DNA of 64,000 nt. Source: a bacterium (GTDB lineage Bacteria; Bacillota; Clostridia; Lachnospirales; Lachnospiraceae). Under the pieces are notes generated by a model, which was given only the letters and a program-made list of their open reading frames with translations, was not told the origin of the DNA and did not search any database. Positions 35,738-45,185 of the stretch are shown piece by piece. Within the stretch, counting starts at the first letter, position 1. Each line of letters begins with the position of its first letter. The stretch spans positions 1-64,000 of the forward strand of contig JAUNSO010000003.1 in the NCBI GenBank assembly GCA_030539165.1. Reading direction: 5' to 3'. The translations under genes and the position numbers were made by a program.

Positions 35738-35773
35738 AAATGTTGTAACAATTTTTTAATAATTACAACATTT
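35738..35773. promoter_or_regulatory. Inverted repeat abutting the -35; operator candidate
   Basis: Perfect 11-bp arms AAATGTTGTAA (35738-35748) and TTACAACATTT (35763-35773), 14-nt gap, two bp upstream of the -35 at 35730-35735. It also lies just past ecfT, but has no GC-rich stem or T-tract, so an operator is likelier than a terminator. Confidence 0.5.
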
Positions 35774-35808
35774 AGTATCATTCAATATTCATTGACCGTC
35801 TGGGTCAT

Positions 35809-36576
35809 TTATAAAATAACAGCACATGTCATAATGCATGCCATCATGGCCAGCGCAGCGGCATCTGCCCCTTTCAAACAGTATTTCTTATATCCACTGT
35901 TTCTGTTTCTCAGGTGAAAGCCTCTCAGTTCTGTCGAAACAGCTGCCCCATCAATTTTTTTAACCGAGCTGATCAAAAGAGGGACACATAATGGCATCAG
36001 AAGTCTGATCTTCTTAAAAAAGTTTTTGGTATCGAATTCCACTCCCCGTGCTGTCTGGGCTTCCATAATACCTGCCATCTCCTGTGAAAATAACGGAATA
36101 AACCTCAAGGTGGTTGTCAGAGCAAATGTGTACTGATACGGAATTCCAACCTTCTCTACCAATACATTTGACAGATCACTCATCCTTGTCACGGACAGCA
36201 TCAGTCCGATCGGCATAGTAGCTGCAAAGAGACGCAGTACAAACAGAAGTGAAAAGGAAAGTCCCCGATCTGTTATGACCAGTCCGAACGGCAAATGCAA
36301 CAGAGCAGTCCCTTCTCTGACAAACAGAATCTGAATCACAAACAGAAATGCCGAAAACTTCACAAGCGCACGCAGCATATTGAGTGAACGCAGAAGAACC
36401 TCTTTCCCTGCCACTCCTGCTAACAGCAGATTCAGTACGATGATTCCCAGTACAAACAGATGCCGGTCACATATGAAGCAGGCTACACATAATAAAAAAG
36501 CAATCAACAGCTTCGTCAGCGGGTTCAGCCTATGTAAAAATGATGTTCCCTGAATATAATCTAAAAATCCACCCAT
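35809..36576 (-). CDS. ecfT: ECF transporter transmembrane (T) component
   Basis: 255 residues, five to six membrane helices. The coupling motif Ala-Arg-Gly is present in AQTARGVEF, and a second ELRGF motif lies near the C-terminus; in EcfT these helices dock onto the two ATPases. FLHRLNPLTKLL near the start is also typical. It follows the second ATPase gene by 2 nt, ending the trpP-ecfA-ecfA-ecfT operon. Energises substrate release by the S component. Confidence 0.92.
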   Translation of the reverse strand: MGGFLDYIQGTSFLHRLNPLTKLLIAFLLCVACFICDRHLFVLGIIVLNLLLAGVAGKEVLLRSLNMLRALVKFSAFLFVIQILFVREGTALLHLPFGLVITDRGLSFSLLFVLRLFAATMPIGLMLSVTRMSDLSNVLVEKVGIPYQYTFALTTTLRFIPLFSQEMAGIMEAQTARGVEFDTKNFFKKIRLLMPLCVPLLISSVKKIDGAAVSTELRGFHLRNRNSGYKKYCLKGADAAALAMMACIMTCAVIL

Positions 36577-36578
36577 TT

Positions 36579-37385
36579 CTATGCCCTCCTTTGCTGCAGT
36601 TCATGGATACGTTCTGCCATGTCATTCACACTGTAGACACCGTGAAAGGTCGTACCCAGCTCCATCGCCAGCATCGGTATCTGGGCAGGAAGCACGCTTG
36701 CACGCCGCAGCAGCGCCATATCTGTCATGACTTCTTCACATGCTCCATCTCCGATCAGACGGCCCTCATTCAATACAAGCACTCTGTCCGCATAGTCCTG
36801 TACGAGTTCCATATCATGTGTGATCATCATAATGGTCGTGCCTGCTCTGTGAAGCTCTCTAACCAATTCCATAATCTGAACACATTCACGATAATCCAGC
36901 CCTGTTGTCGGCTCATCGAGAATCAGCAGCTTTGGCTCACATACCAGTATGGACGCCAGTGCCACCCTCTGTCTCTCCCCACGGCTCAGATGAAACGGAT
37001 CCTGCTCTCCCCTGAACTGAAACTGCTCTATGATGCGGTCACAACGTTTTTCACACAATGCCTGATCCTTCAGAATATAGGATAATCCAAACATGATCTC
37101 TCCCCTGATGGTATTCTGGCAAATCTGTCTGTCCGGGTTTTGAAATAAATATCCCACAGACCTTGCAAGCATTGAGGATTTTGTTGTCTTTGTATTCTGT
37201 CCCTGAATCAGTACATCGCCTGTTTTAGGTTTCAGCAAACCATTGCATAGCTTACTGATTGTAGATTTTCCTGCCCCGTTCTCACCAATCAGGGCAGCAA
37301 ACTCACCCTCTTGAATATGAAAGGAAACATCATGAATCAAGGTATCCTGTTGATATGAAAAACATACGTTATTAAATTTAAGCAT
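36579..37385 (-). CDS. ecfA2: ECF transporter ATP-binding protein, second copy
   Basis: 268 residues. Walker A GENGAGKST, signature LSRGERQRVA (an Arg-for-Gly variant of LSGGQ), Walker B LLILDEPTTGLD and the switch His (MMITHDME) are all present. It overlaps the upstream ATPase gene by 8 nt. In ECF modules two such subunits form the motor; which one is formally A1 or A2 is a convention I assign by order. Confidence 0.92.
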   Translation of the reverse strand: MLKFNNVCFSYQQDTLIHDVSFHIQEGEFAALIGENGAGKSTISKLCNGLLKPKTGDVLIQGQNTKTTKSSMLARSVGYLFQNPDRQICQNTIRGEIMFGLSYILKDQALCEKRCDRIIEQFQFRGEQDPFHLSRGERQRVALASILVCEPKLLILDEPTTGLDYRECVQIMELVRELHRAGTTIMMITHDMELVQDYADRVLVLNEGRLIGDGACEEVMTDMALLRRASVLPAQIPMLAMELGTTFHGVYSVNDMAERIHELQQRRA

Positions 37386-38235
37386 GTATTAACACTTCCT
37401 CTACCATTTTTTTTGCTTCTGCTATACTGACCGGTACTGTATCGATATGGCAGCCTCTCTTCTTCAGCGTATCAGCCAGTGTAATCATCCTCGGTACATT
37501 AACCCCCAGCTTCTCCAGCTCTTCCTTGTGCTCCAGAACCATTCTTGTCTGACCGTCATATTCGATCCTGCCCTCGTGAAAGACCAGCAGTCTTCTGACA
37601 TATTCGCAAAGCAGCATGATTTTCTGTTCAACAATCACAATTGTCATATGATACTGCTGATTCAGTATCCGCAGCATTTCAAATATCTGTCTTGAACCTG
37701 CCGGATCCAGTTCACCTGTCGGTTCATCCAGAATCAGCAGCTGGGGCCTCAGTGCGATCATAGCCGCGATTGCTACCTTCTGCTTCTGACCTCCACTGAG
37801 TGTGCTGATGGTTCTGTTACGCAGATGTGAGATTCCGATTGTCTCCAATGCTGTCTGTATCCGTTCCTCTATCTCTTCGTGCGGAATCTGAAAATTCTCC
37901 AGTCCAAACAGGATTTCATCTTCTACAATGGTCGCTACCATCTGTGCATCCACATCCTGAAAAACACTCCCGATGAATCTTGACAGCTCGACCGGTTTGA
38001 CCTCTACCGTATCCATGCCGTTTATGGTAACTGCTCCGTAAAAATCTCCTGCATAGTGGTGTGGAATCATCCCGTTCAGGGCGCAGGTAAAAGAAGTCTT
38101 TCCTGCGCCGCTGCTGCCGATGATGCCTACAAATTCACCCTTGGCAATATCCAGGCTGATGTCCTTTAATGCAAAGTCCTGCCCCTGTTTATATTGAAAA
38201 TTCAGATTCTCTATATGAATCATAGGTGTATGCAT
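37378..38235 (-). CDS. ecfA1: ECF transporter ATP-binding protein, first copy
   Basis: 285 residues. Walker A GSSGAGKTS, signature LSGGQKQKVA, Walker B LLILDEPTGELD. The switch position reads IVIVEQKIM, where His is replaced by Gln, a variation seen in one of the paired ECF ATPases; hydrolysis may therefore depend on the partner. AGGAGG precedes the ATG at a good distance; gap of 18 nt to trpP. Confidence 0.92.
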   Translation of the reverse strand: MHTPMIHIENLNFQYKQGQDFALKDISLDIAKGEFVGIIGSSGAGKTSFTCALNGMIPHHYAGDFYGAVTINGMDTVEVKPVELSRFIGSVFQDVDAQMVATIVEDEILFGLENFQIPHEEIEERIQTALETIGISHLRNRTISTLSGGQKQKVAIAAMIALRPQLLILDEPTGELDPAGSRQIFEMLRILNQQYHMTIVIVEQKIMLLCEYVRRLLVFHEGRIEYDGQTRMVLEHKEELEKLGVNVPRMITLADTLKKRGCHIDTVPVSIAEAKKMVEEVLIHA

Positions 38236-38253
38236 ATCATTTCCTCCTGATAT

Positions 38254-38817
38254 CTACTTCTTCAGTGCCAGCTTCAATGGGATATACAGCACCTGTACGA
38301 TAATGGCATTGATGAATGCTGTTCCAAATATAATTGCCATAAAGGCTGCAAGCGGTGTCGGTGTGATTTCTGCTCCTGTATAGTACATCACATACATAAT
38401 GCCGATAAAGGCGAACCCGCTGATCAGTGTGCTGATAAAGGTACATACAACCGGACTGAGTGAAAGCTTTCCGATATTCATCGGAATCTTAAGCAGCAAA
38501 ACCATGGCTACTGCTCCGAGCAGTTCACTTCCAAAATTGATATATGGCTGTCCCGGGAAGAACTGGCATACAGCACCTGCCAGAATACCAATGATCGCTG
38601 CCTCCTTGACACGAGGGCGGATCAGTAAAACGATGAGACAATACATTGCAATGATAAAGTTCGGTTTCATGCCGAAATTAATCACTGATCCTACAAAAAA
38701 CTTCAACACTGCACCTGCTGCCAGTAAAATACCGATCAACAGGATTTCCTGTACTCCAAGACCCTTCTTTTCCTCTGTTGCTACTTCTCTTTTGTTCATT
38801 GCTGTTACGTTTTCCAT
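38254..38817 (-). CDS. trpP: Tryptophan-specific ECF substrate-binding (S) component
   Basis: 187 residues from the ATG at 38817 (AAGGA 11 nt upstream; start uncertain within 10 codons). It has five to six membrane helices. The GMKPNFIIAM pattern and the following acidic/basic loop resemble the TrpP (YhaG) tryptophan transporter family. The assignment is supported independently by the T-box upstream, whose specifier reads TGG. It captures tryptophan and hands it to the EcfT-EcfA-EcfA module encoded directly downstream. Confidence 0.85.
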   Translation of the reverse strand: MENVTAMNKREVATEEKKGLGVQEILLIGILLAAGAVLKFFVGSVINFGMKPNFIIAMYCLIVLLIRPRVKEAAIIGILAGAVCQFFPGQPYINFGSELLGAVAMVLLLKIPMNIGKLSLSPVVCTFISTLISGFAFIGIMYVMYYTGAEITPTPLAAFMAIIFGTAFINAIIVQVLYIPLKLALKK

Positions 38818-38963
38818 GATGATTTCCATCCTTTCTTTGAGCACTGCGGCTCCGTGGCTTCAGGCTGGCTACCTGAATGATTAAAAGTGAACAGTTCGCC
38901 ATCATGTTGGTCTGTGATCAGAGCAGTCCGTTTTCGTATGATAGGATGACTTTCCTAAAGTAC

Positions 38964-39247
38964 AAAAAAGTCTGTCCTCATAGTATTGCTACTATAAGGA
39001 CAGACTTGATATACTGAGTCTGCGGTACCACCTTAATTGATCTGCTGTATACAGATCCTCTCTCACAAAAATGCCAACACATTTTCTGCCGGTAACGTCG
39101 GCCTACGTCTCGGGTACTCAGCTTGCGCCTTTACCTCGCCCTCCATGGTCCATTTGCCATCTCGCATTTCCGCAGGATTCTCAGCTCCACCTGCTCTCTG
39201 TGGGTGCGTCTTATGGTTTGATCTCCACATCAACGGTTTTTTTATTT
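38964..39247 (-). promoter_or_regulatory. T-box leader with tryptophan specifier
   Basis: The T-box AGGTGGTACCGC is at 39033-39022. The terminator stem AGTCTGTCCT...AGGACAGACT (38969-39006) is followed by six T on the minus strand. In stem I, CCAT pairs with ATGG beside the loop GGCAAATGGACC; the specifier TGG (39152-39150) is followed by A as usual. This makes uncharged tRNA-Trp the expected inducer of the ECF operon. Confidence 0.92.
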
Positions 39248-39253
39248 GTACAG

Positions 39254-39282
39254 ATATTATCATGCTCATTTTGTTTTGTCAA
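39254..39282 (-). promoter_or_regulatory. Sigma-A promoter of the trpP-ECF operon
   Basis: Minus strand: perfect TTGACA (39282-39277), 17 bp, TAATAT (39259-39254). It lies across the 3' end region just below the YvyF-like gene stop. Confidence 0.85.
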
Positions 39283-39286
39283 CAGT

Positions 39287-39733
39287 TTATCTCATAAATC
39301 TTCTCTCGCCGTCTTCGCCTCTGTTTGCAGAACCGAATCCATGTACTTTACTGCTGTGAGCTGCCCTGCTGTCAGCAATAGAATCTTTTCTCATCTTACT
39401 CTCACAGGAAGCACAGTACTTTCCAGACCGGATATCGATGCCGCAGATCTCGCAATGTAAAAAAGCAACAGAGTCCGGAGTGACTTCCAGTCTCTCTTCC
39501 TTCAGCATCTGTCTGATTTTGGCCTGAGAAACATCAGTTGCCTCAGATATCTCCGCCGCTGTAGCCCCGTTATGGGACTCAATATATAAGCGTACCTTCC
39601 CGTAATCATCATACTCAAGACTACGGCATTCGCTGCACTGATACTCTCCGACACCCTTATACACAAGAGAACCACCGCATACGCAGCAATGGGTCGGTCT
39701 GCCGTATGTAATATACCCCAAATCCTTAGCCAT
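39287..39733 (-). CDS. YvyF-like zinc-ribbon/HTH protein
   Basis: 148 residues. Two Cys clusters (CCVCGG..CSEC near 17-36 and CEICG..CASC near 94-110) flank a helix-turn-helix-like segment (EISEATDVSQAKIRQMLKEERLE). This order matches the small flagellar-operon protein YvyF (TIGR03826), proposed to be a regulator. No flagellar gene is nearby. The ATG has a GGGGATGAT ribosome site. It lies between purD and the trpP T-box and may be monocistronic. Confidence 0.7.
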   Translation of the reverse strand: MAKDLGYITYGRPTHCCVCGGSLVYKGVGEYQCSECRSLEYDDYGKVRLYIESHNGATAAEISEATDVSQAKIRQMLKEERLEVTPDSVAFLHCEICGIDIRSGKYCASCESKMRKDSIADSRAAHSSKVHGFGSANRGEDGERRFMR

Positions 39734-39828
39734 ATCATCATCCCCTGTTTATGCATATTTAGAATTCACTGACAAATAAATCTTAGCAATTTCTTTATGC
39801 AAATACTATCTACATTCTAGCCTATTTG

Positions 39829-41100
39829 TCACACTTCGTCAATGGCTTTGCCAATATCGCCTCTGCAATATTTATTGTCATATGTAATCCATCCGGTGGC
39901 TTCATAAGCATTTTTTCTTGCGGTCTTCAGATCTGCACCCTTAGCCGTCACACCCAAAACACGTCCTCCGTTTGTGACAATCTCTCCATCCCTGAATTTT
40001 GTGCCGGCATGAAATACATAGTAGTCATCCTTGTTTTCAAAGCTCTCCAGTCCGTGTATCGGCAGCCCTTTCTCGTAATGCTCCGGATATCCGTCAGATG
40101 CAAGAACGACACATACCGCTGCATTATCCTCGAACTGCAGGTCTATCTGATCCAGATGACCGTCTATGCAGGCTTCCATCACCTCAATGATGTCATTTTT
40201 CATTCTGGGCAGGACTACCTGTGCCTCCGGATCTCCAAATCTTGCATTGTATTCAAGCACCTTGGGGCCATCCTTTGTCAGCATCAGCCCGAAGAAAATG
40301 ATCCCCTTGAATTCTCTTCCTTCAGCAGCCATAGCATCTACTGTTTTCTGATAAATATGTTCCCTGCAGAACCGGTCAACCTCTTCTGTATAAAACGGAC
40401 TTGGCGAAAATGTGCCCATACCTCCGGTATTCAGTCCCTGATCTCCATCCTTTGCCCGCTTGTGATCCTGTGCTGAGGTCATGATCTGAATCGTCTTTCC
40501 ATCAACATAAGATAAAACCGAAACCTCTCGTCCTGTCATAAATTCCTCGATCACGATCCTGTTTCCGGCAGAGCCAAACTGTTTATCCAGCATAATGGTT
40601 TTCACCCCTGCACGTGCTTCCTCCCGTGTATGACAAATCAGGACTCCTTTTCCAAGTGCCAGACCATCCGCTTTGAGTACGATCGGCATTGCGGCTGTCT
40701 CCAGATATGCCAGTGCTGCCTCAGGAGTGTCAAAATTCTCGTAGCCTGCAGTCGGAATTCCGTATTTTTTCATCAGATCCTTTGAAAATGCTTTGCTGCC
40801 CTCAAGGATTGCTGCATTCTTTCTTGGTCCGAATACACGCAGTCCTGCTGCTTCAAAGGCATCTACTGCCCCTGCCACTAACGGGTCGTCCGGTCCGACA
40901 ATTGTAAAATCTATCTGCTCTTTCTGTGCAAATGCTACCAGCTTATCAAATTCCATAACACCAATATCAACACACTCTGCAAGTGCAGCAATGCCGGCAT
41001 TGCCGGGTGCACAGTATAATTTGCTTACCTTAGAACTCTTTGCCACGCACATGGCTATGGCATGCTCTCTGCCGCCTCCGCCTACGATTAATACCCTCAT
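39829..41100 (-). CDS. purD: Phosphoribosylamine-glycine ligase
   Basis: 423 residues, usual length. N-terminal GGGGREHA, an ATP-grasp core with TVGPDDPLVAG, KADGLALGKGV and EYNARFGDPEAQ. It makes GAR from phosphoribosylamine, the product of PurF, in purine synthesis. Third gene of purE-purM-purD, 39 nt after purM. Confidence 0.97.
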   Translation of the reverse strand: MRVLIVGGGGREHAIAMCVAKSSKVSKLYCAPGNAGIAALAECVDIGVMEFDKLVAFAQKEQIDFTIVGPDDPLVAGAVDAFEAAGLRVFGPRKNAAILEGSKAFSKDLMKKYGIPTAGYENFDTPEAALAYLETAAMPIVLKADGLALGKGVLICHTREEARAGVKTIMLDKQFGSAGNRIVIEEFMTGREVSVLSYVDGKTIQIMTSAQDHKRAKDGDQGLNTGGMGTFSPSPFYTEEVDRFCREHIYQKTVDAMAAEGREFKGIIFFGLMLTKDGPKVLEYNARFGDPEAQVVLPRMKNDIIEVMEACIDGHLDQIDLQFEDNAAVCVVLASDGYPEHYEKGLPIHGLESFENKDDYYVFHAGTKFRDGEIVTNGGRVLGVTAKGADLKTARKNAYEATGWITYDNKYCRGDIGKAIDEV

Positions 41101-41139
41101 GATCTGCTGACCTCCGTTATTTTAATATATGCTCCTGTA

Positions 41140-42168
41140 TCATTCTTTGATAGAAATTCCTTTATGACCTGCTTCTATCTGACCTACAATATAAGCCTTC
41201 TCGCCTGCCGCTTCGATTGCCTGAACTGTCTGAGCCGCCTGTTCCGGTGCCACCGCCAGCATCATGCCGATACCCATATTATAAGTATTGTACATCATTT
41301 CTTCTGCAATGTTGCCGGTCTCCTGCAGCAGCTTAAAGATTGGCAGTACAGGATAGGAATTCTTCTCAATGACTGCACACGCACCCTCCGGCAGCATTCT
41401 CGGTATATTCTCATAGAAGCCGCCGCCCGTAATATGAGAACAGCCCTTGATCGTAACGCCTGCATCCTTAACATTCTTTAAGGCCTTCACATAAATCTTC
41501 GTCGGTGTCAGCAGTGCCTCTCCCAGAGACATCCCAAGTGAATCCACATATCTCGCCAGATTTGCCCTGTCCATGGAAAACACCTTACGTACCAGTGAAA
41601 ATCCATTGCTGTGTACTCCTGATGAAGCGATACCAACCAAGGTATCTCCCGCTTTTATAGAAGCACCTGTTATTAAATCCTTTTCATCCACAATTCCGAC
41701 AGAAAATCCTGCAAGATCATATTCATCCTCCGGATAAAAGCCCGGCATCTCAGCTGTCTCTCCTCCGATCAATGCTGCATTTGACTGTTTACAGCCCTCT
41801 GCCACACCTTTCACGATCTGCGCGATCTTCTCAGGTTCATTTTTCCCACATGCTATGTAATCCAGAAAATACAAAGGCTCTCCACCTGCACAGGCGATAT
41901 CATTTACACACATTGCCACACAGTCAATACCGATTGTATCATGCTTATCCATCAGAAACGCCAGTTTCAGCTTTGTACCGACTCCATCTGTCCCTGAAAC
42001 CAGTGTCGGATTTTCCATATCCTTAAAATTCTTTAATGAAAACGCTCCGGAGAATCCGCCCAGTCCGCCAAGCACCTCTGGTCTCATGGTGCCCTTTACA
42101 TGCTCTTTCATTAATTCTACGGCCTTGTAGCCGGCCTCAATATCCACTCCTGCACTCTTGTAATCCAT
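41140..42168 (-). CDS. purM: AIR synthetase (phosphoribosylformylglycinamidine cyclo-ligase)
   Basis: 342 residues. The N-terminus ([19 protein letters not shown]), [34 protein letters not shown] and [13 protein letters not shown] are hallmark motifs. It closes the imidazole ring to give AIR, the substrate of PurE encoded upstream. Gap of 12 nt to purE. Confidence 0.97.
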   Translation of the reverse strand: MDYKSAGVDIEAGYKAVELMKEHVKGTMRPEVLGGLGGFSGAFSLKNFKDMENPTLVSGTDGVGTKLKLAFLMDKHDTIGIDCVAMCVNDIACAGGEPLYFLDYIACGKNEPEKIAQIVKGVAEGCKQSNAALIGGETAEMPGFYPEDEYDLAGFSVGIVDEKDLITGASIKAGDTLVGIASSGVHSNGFSLVRKVFSMDRANLARYVDSLGMSLGEALLTPTKIYVKALKNVKDAGVTIKGCSHITGGGFYENIPRMLPEGACAVIEKNSYPVLPIFKLLQETGNIAEEMMYNTYNMGIGMMLAVAPEQAAQTVQAIEAAGEKAYIVGQIEAGHKGISIKE

Positions 42169-42180
42169 CTCATCTCTCCT

Positions 42181-42693
42181 CTACATCTGTTTCAGATACT
42201 CTTTGTACCCGATTTGATTTAATTGATCAGCTTTCTTTTCAACTGCGGTTTTCAGGCTTTCTGTATAGTTTTTCAATCGTCCGAGCAACGCTTCGTCCGA
42301 TACTGCTAATATCTTCGCTGCGAGAATGCCCGCATTGGCACCTCCGTTGATGGCAACTGTCGCAACCGGAATTCCGGAGGGCATTTGTACAATCGAATAT
42401 AAGGAATCTCTTCCTCCAAGAGAAGATGTATGCATCGGTATTCCAATGACCGGCATCGGAAAGATTGCCGCACACATACCCGGCAGATGTGCTGCCATGC
42501 CCGCACCCGCTATGATCACCTTAAAGCCTTTTGCCTCTGCACTCTTAGCATACTCGAAAAATACATCCGGTTCTCTGTGTGCTGAGATAATCGTCATCTC
42601 ATAATCCACGTCTAACTGCTCCAATATGTCTGCTGCCTTGCTCATAACCGGCATATCGGAATCGCTTCCCATTACAATACCTACTTTTGCCAT
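42181..42693 (-). CDS. purE: N5-carboxyaminoimidazole ribonucleotide mutase, PurE class I
   Basis: 170 residues. MGSDSDMPVM, SAHREP and the GAGMAAHLPGM region place it in class I, which moves the carboxylate of N5-CAIR. The partner purK is not in this window. First gene of the purEMD unit; the ATG has AAGGAGCAG upstream. Confidence 0.96.
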   Translation of the reverse strand: MAKVGIVMGSDSDMPVMSKAADILEQLDVDYEMTIISAHREPDVFFEYAKSAEAKGFKVIIAGAGMAAHLPGMCAAIFPMPVIGIPMHTSSLGGRDSLYSIVQMPSGIPVATVAINGGANAGILAAKILAVSDEALLGRLKNYTESLKTAVEKKADQLNQIGYKEYLKQM

Positions 42694-42736
42694 TCTTCTG
42701 CTCCTTTTTCGCTTTGCTTCATCTCAATACTGTTTT

Positions 42737-42766
42737 AATATACTAAATATACATGATTCCCGTCAA
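42737..42766 (-). promoter_or_regulatory. Promoter of purE-purM-purD
   Basis: Minus strand: TTGACG (42766-42761), 18 bp, TATATT (42742-42737). The -35 overlaps the stop codon of the M29 peptidase gene. Confidence 0.6.
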
Positions 42767-44814
42767 TGGAAATCCAGCATTTCATTCAGTTGTGCACAGA
42801 TATCCGGTATAAATCTTCCGTTGCGGATAATCTCAATTTCTTTTCCATCAGCTCTGACTGCCGTCAGTTCTCCCAGTTCTTCATACGGAATAGTAATATC
42901 TGTATGGCACTGGTCATATGCCTTGCTGATGTCCGTTTTTCGCAGGATGGATTTCTCATTATCTCTGGCGATGATTTCCTTGCCATCAGGATTGTAGACT
43001 TTTACATCTTCACTATGGCTGTAGCAGGTATCACCGACAGCAAAATGTGGACCGGTTTTTTCCGCAATCAGTATCGGCAGACGATCCTCTATCCCATACT
43101 GCTTTGCCATGTGATACGCAGTTGTATTGGTTCCGATTGCAAACTCTCCCATCGCAAGTGTCTCATGATGATATAAAATATGATCCTTGATCAGCTTCCT
43201 GTTTTCCGCTGCATCCGGATAATTGGTACAGCTGTAGCCAGTTACATATCCGTCTGTAAATGTCAGCTCCAGATTCTCATATCGCAGCTCCTCTAGGTAG
43301 GACTCCTTGACATGCAGTACACCTGTCGTACCCTTTAATACAGGAGAGGTAAAGACTTCCCCTACAGGAATATTGACATCTGCAACGCAGTTCTCAAACG
43401 CAGTTTCCTTTTCTGGATTCTGAAGAGGATAAAGAGCAACCTGCAGATCCGTATGATTACCGTTCATACCTCTCACCTTTACAAAAGCAGCTGTATCCAG
43501 CAGATCAATCAGACCCTGCTGCATGAGCTGATAACACTTATAATCTAATGTATTGACCGACACGGTCGCATCAAAAATCTCCTTGAACTGATCTCCGATT
43601 TCAGGAATCGGAAAGGCTATGATTGTAAAGCTTCTCTCGTCTCCCCTGATATAGTGGTTAACGATTTCACCCGCCTTAACAGAGTAGGTCACTGCATATT
43701 TCTGCTGATGTTCGGACAGTCTCAGATTCTCCTCCTTCACAACAGGTGTAAACGGAGCCTCCCCGAACGTCTCGATACAGGCAGGCCCTGCATGCACTGC
43801 TGCCCATTCCTTATGTTCCTCATAGGCTGTTTTTAATACTCCGATACGACGGTTCACAAAATCCTTATCCAGATAAATTGCTTCATCCTCACTGTGATCA
43901 TAGTCATACTGCTTATTTGCAACGGCACCATAATAGCCTGTCTTTAGTTGACCCTTTCGGTCAATGCTGTGTGTACCGGCACGATAAATGGTTGGTTTCA
44001 GCCCCATCTTCTCAAAATTGCCTATGGCGGCACGTACCATCCTTTCAAATCCAAGACGATACCGGATATTCACGACCTTCTTTTTGCCCAGATCCCGTCC
44101 ACTGTTGACAAACCCCAGCCGGTATCCTTCTGTATACACATCTGCCAGTCTCTGAATGTCCTCCTCAGACATGGCATTCAGGTATTCTGCTGTTTTGATT
44201 TCATTATCTGACACATACTCTCCAAATAGATACAGATAACGCAGATCACTCAAATCAGAATGCATGATCAGTGAGGTGGCAAAATCCTCCGGAACAGCCT
44301 CCAGCTGGCTCCTGATTCTTCTAGTGACACTGATGTCACAATAGTCACTGATGAACCAATAGAGCGTATTTCTCACATCCTCAGACTTGGGAGCAGCTCC
44401 ATCTTCATGATACCCCTCTTCGAACATATTGTAGATTTCGATCAACAGCTCCTGATAAATGGTCATGAACTCCGGCTGCTGTTCAAATGCATCTGGTATC
44501 ATCCCTCTGATCTCTGCATACAGGAAAGACAGATAGGAACCGTACTCTCCCAGCTGTGCGGCTGCATATACAGGATTGGCATAGCTTTTATCGTACTGAT
44601 CCGGAAGGATATCTGCATAAAGCTCCTGATTAATCTCCTGCAGCTCCTGCAAAGTCAGTTTCTGAAAATTTCCTGTGCGAACCAGCTCATACACATGATT
44701 GATCAGCAACACAAAAGAAGCCACTCTCCTAAAATAAGATAAATATGGCTCCTTTGTAGTCTCTTCTGATATACACTGTCTGATTCTTTCAATTGAAAGT
44801 TCATAACGTTCCAT
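42763..44814 (-). CDS. M29-family aminopeptidase with long N-terminal extension
   Basis: 683 residues; M29 enzymes have about 400. The C-terminal half has the metal ligands of the family: Glu in GEVFTSP (486), Glu in GEFAIGTN (557), His in TGPHFAVG (590), and His/Asp in CHTDI (637/639). The first 250-300 residues are helical, rich in Tyr and acidic residues, and not recognised; they may regulate access or oligomerisation. No signal peptide, so cytosolic. AAGGAGC precedes the ATG. Third gene after pyrE and a small membrane protein (15-nt gap). Confidence 0.85.
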   Translation of the reverse strand: MERYELSIERIRQCISEETTKEPYLSYFRRVASFVLLINHVYELVRTGNFQKLTLQELQEINQELYADILPDQYDKSYANPVYAAAQLGEYGSYLSFLYAEIRGMIPDAFEQQPEFMTIYQELLIEIYNMFEEGYHEDGAAPKSEDVRNTLYWFISDYCDISVTRRIRSQLEAVPEDFATSLIMHSDLSDLRYLYLFGEYVSDNEIKTAEYLNAMSEEDIQRLADVYTEGYRLGFVNSGRDLGKKKVVNIRYRLGFERMVRAAIGNFEKMGLKPTIYRAGTHSIDRKGQLKTGYYGAVANKQYDYDHSEDEAIYLDKDFVNRRIGVLKTAYEEHKEWAAVHAGPACIETFGEAPFTPVVKEENLRLSEHQQKYAVTYSVKAGEIVNHYIRGDERSFTIIAFPIPEIGDQFKEIFDATVSVNTLDYKCYQLMQQGLIDLLDTAAFVKVRGMNGNHTDLQVALYPLQNPEKETAFENCVADVNIPVGEVFTSPVLKGTTGVLHVKESYLEELRYENLELTFTDGYVTGYSCTNYPDAAENRKLIKDHILYHHETLAMGEFAIGTNTTAYHMAKQYGIEDRLPILIAEKTGPHFAVGDTCYSHSEDVKVYNPDGKEIIARDNEKSILRKTDISKAYDQCHTDITIPYEELGELTAVRADGKEIEIIRNGRFIPDICAQLNEMLDFH

Positions 44815-44829
44815 GAAAAGCTCCTTATA

Positions 44830-45156
44830 TTATACATTCAGTCCGTAAACACCTATGACGATGATATAAGCCCAGGCAAATACAGCCAGTCCGTTTAAAA
44901 TAACACCCATGCGTGGAAAAAGCATATAGGAATCGTATTCCTTCGTACTCAGCAGTCCGACAATGAATCCGAGCACGCAGGACATCATGCCCACCAGTCC
45001 CACACCTCCCATTCTGAGCGGAGTTGCACCTCTGTTCAGAAAGGATACGATCACAGCGGCGACCAGACCGGTCAATGAAGTTGCCCCTAATATAACAGAT
45101 ATAATTCCGTTTCTGGAGTGCTTTCTGGATGTAAACATGAAGCTTTTTCTAGGCAT
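44830..45156 (-). CDS. Small three-helix membrane protein (DUF6142-like)
   Basis: 108 residues from the ATG at 45156, with GAGG nine nt upstream; the in-frame TTG at 45171 overlaps that site. A basic N-terminus (MPRKSFMFTSRKHSRNG) leads into three membrane helices, with a Gly-rich second helix (GGVGLVGMMSCVLGFIVGLL). The DUF6142 name is from memory and uncertain; no function is known to me. It lies between pyrE and the M29 peptidase, closely spaced, hence co-transcribed. Confidence 0.8.
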   Translation of the reverse strand: MPRKSFMFTSRKHSRNGIISVILGATSLTGLVAAVIVSFLNRGATPLRMGGVGLVGMMSCVLGFIVGLLSTKEYDSYMLFPRMGVILNGLAVFAWAYIIVIGVYGLNV

Positions 45157-45185
45157 TGATATTTTCCTCAACTATGACCATTGTT

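Noticed and set aside
35738..35773. Terminator of ecfT
   Set aside because: The stem is AT-rich with a 14-nt loop and no T-tract; its position at the -35 suggests an operator.
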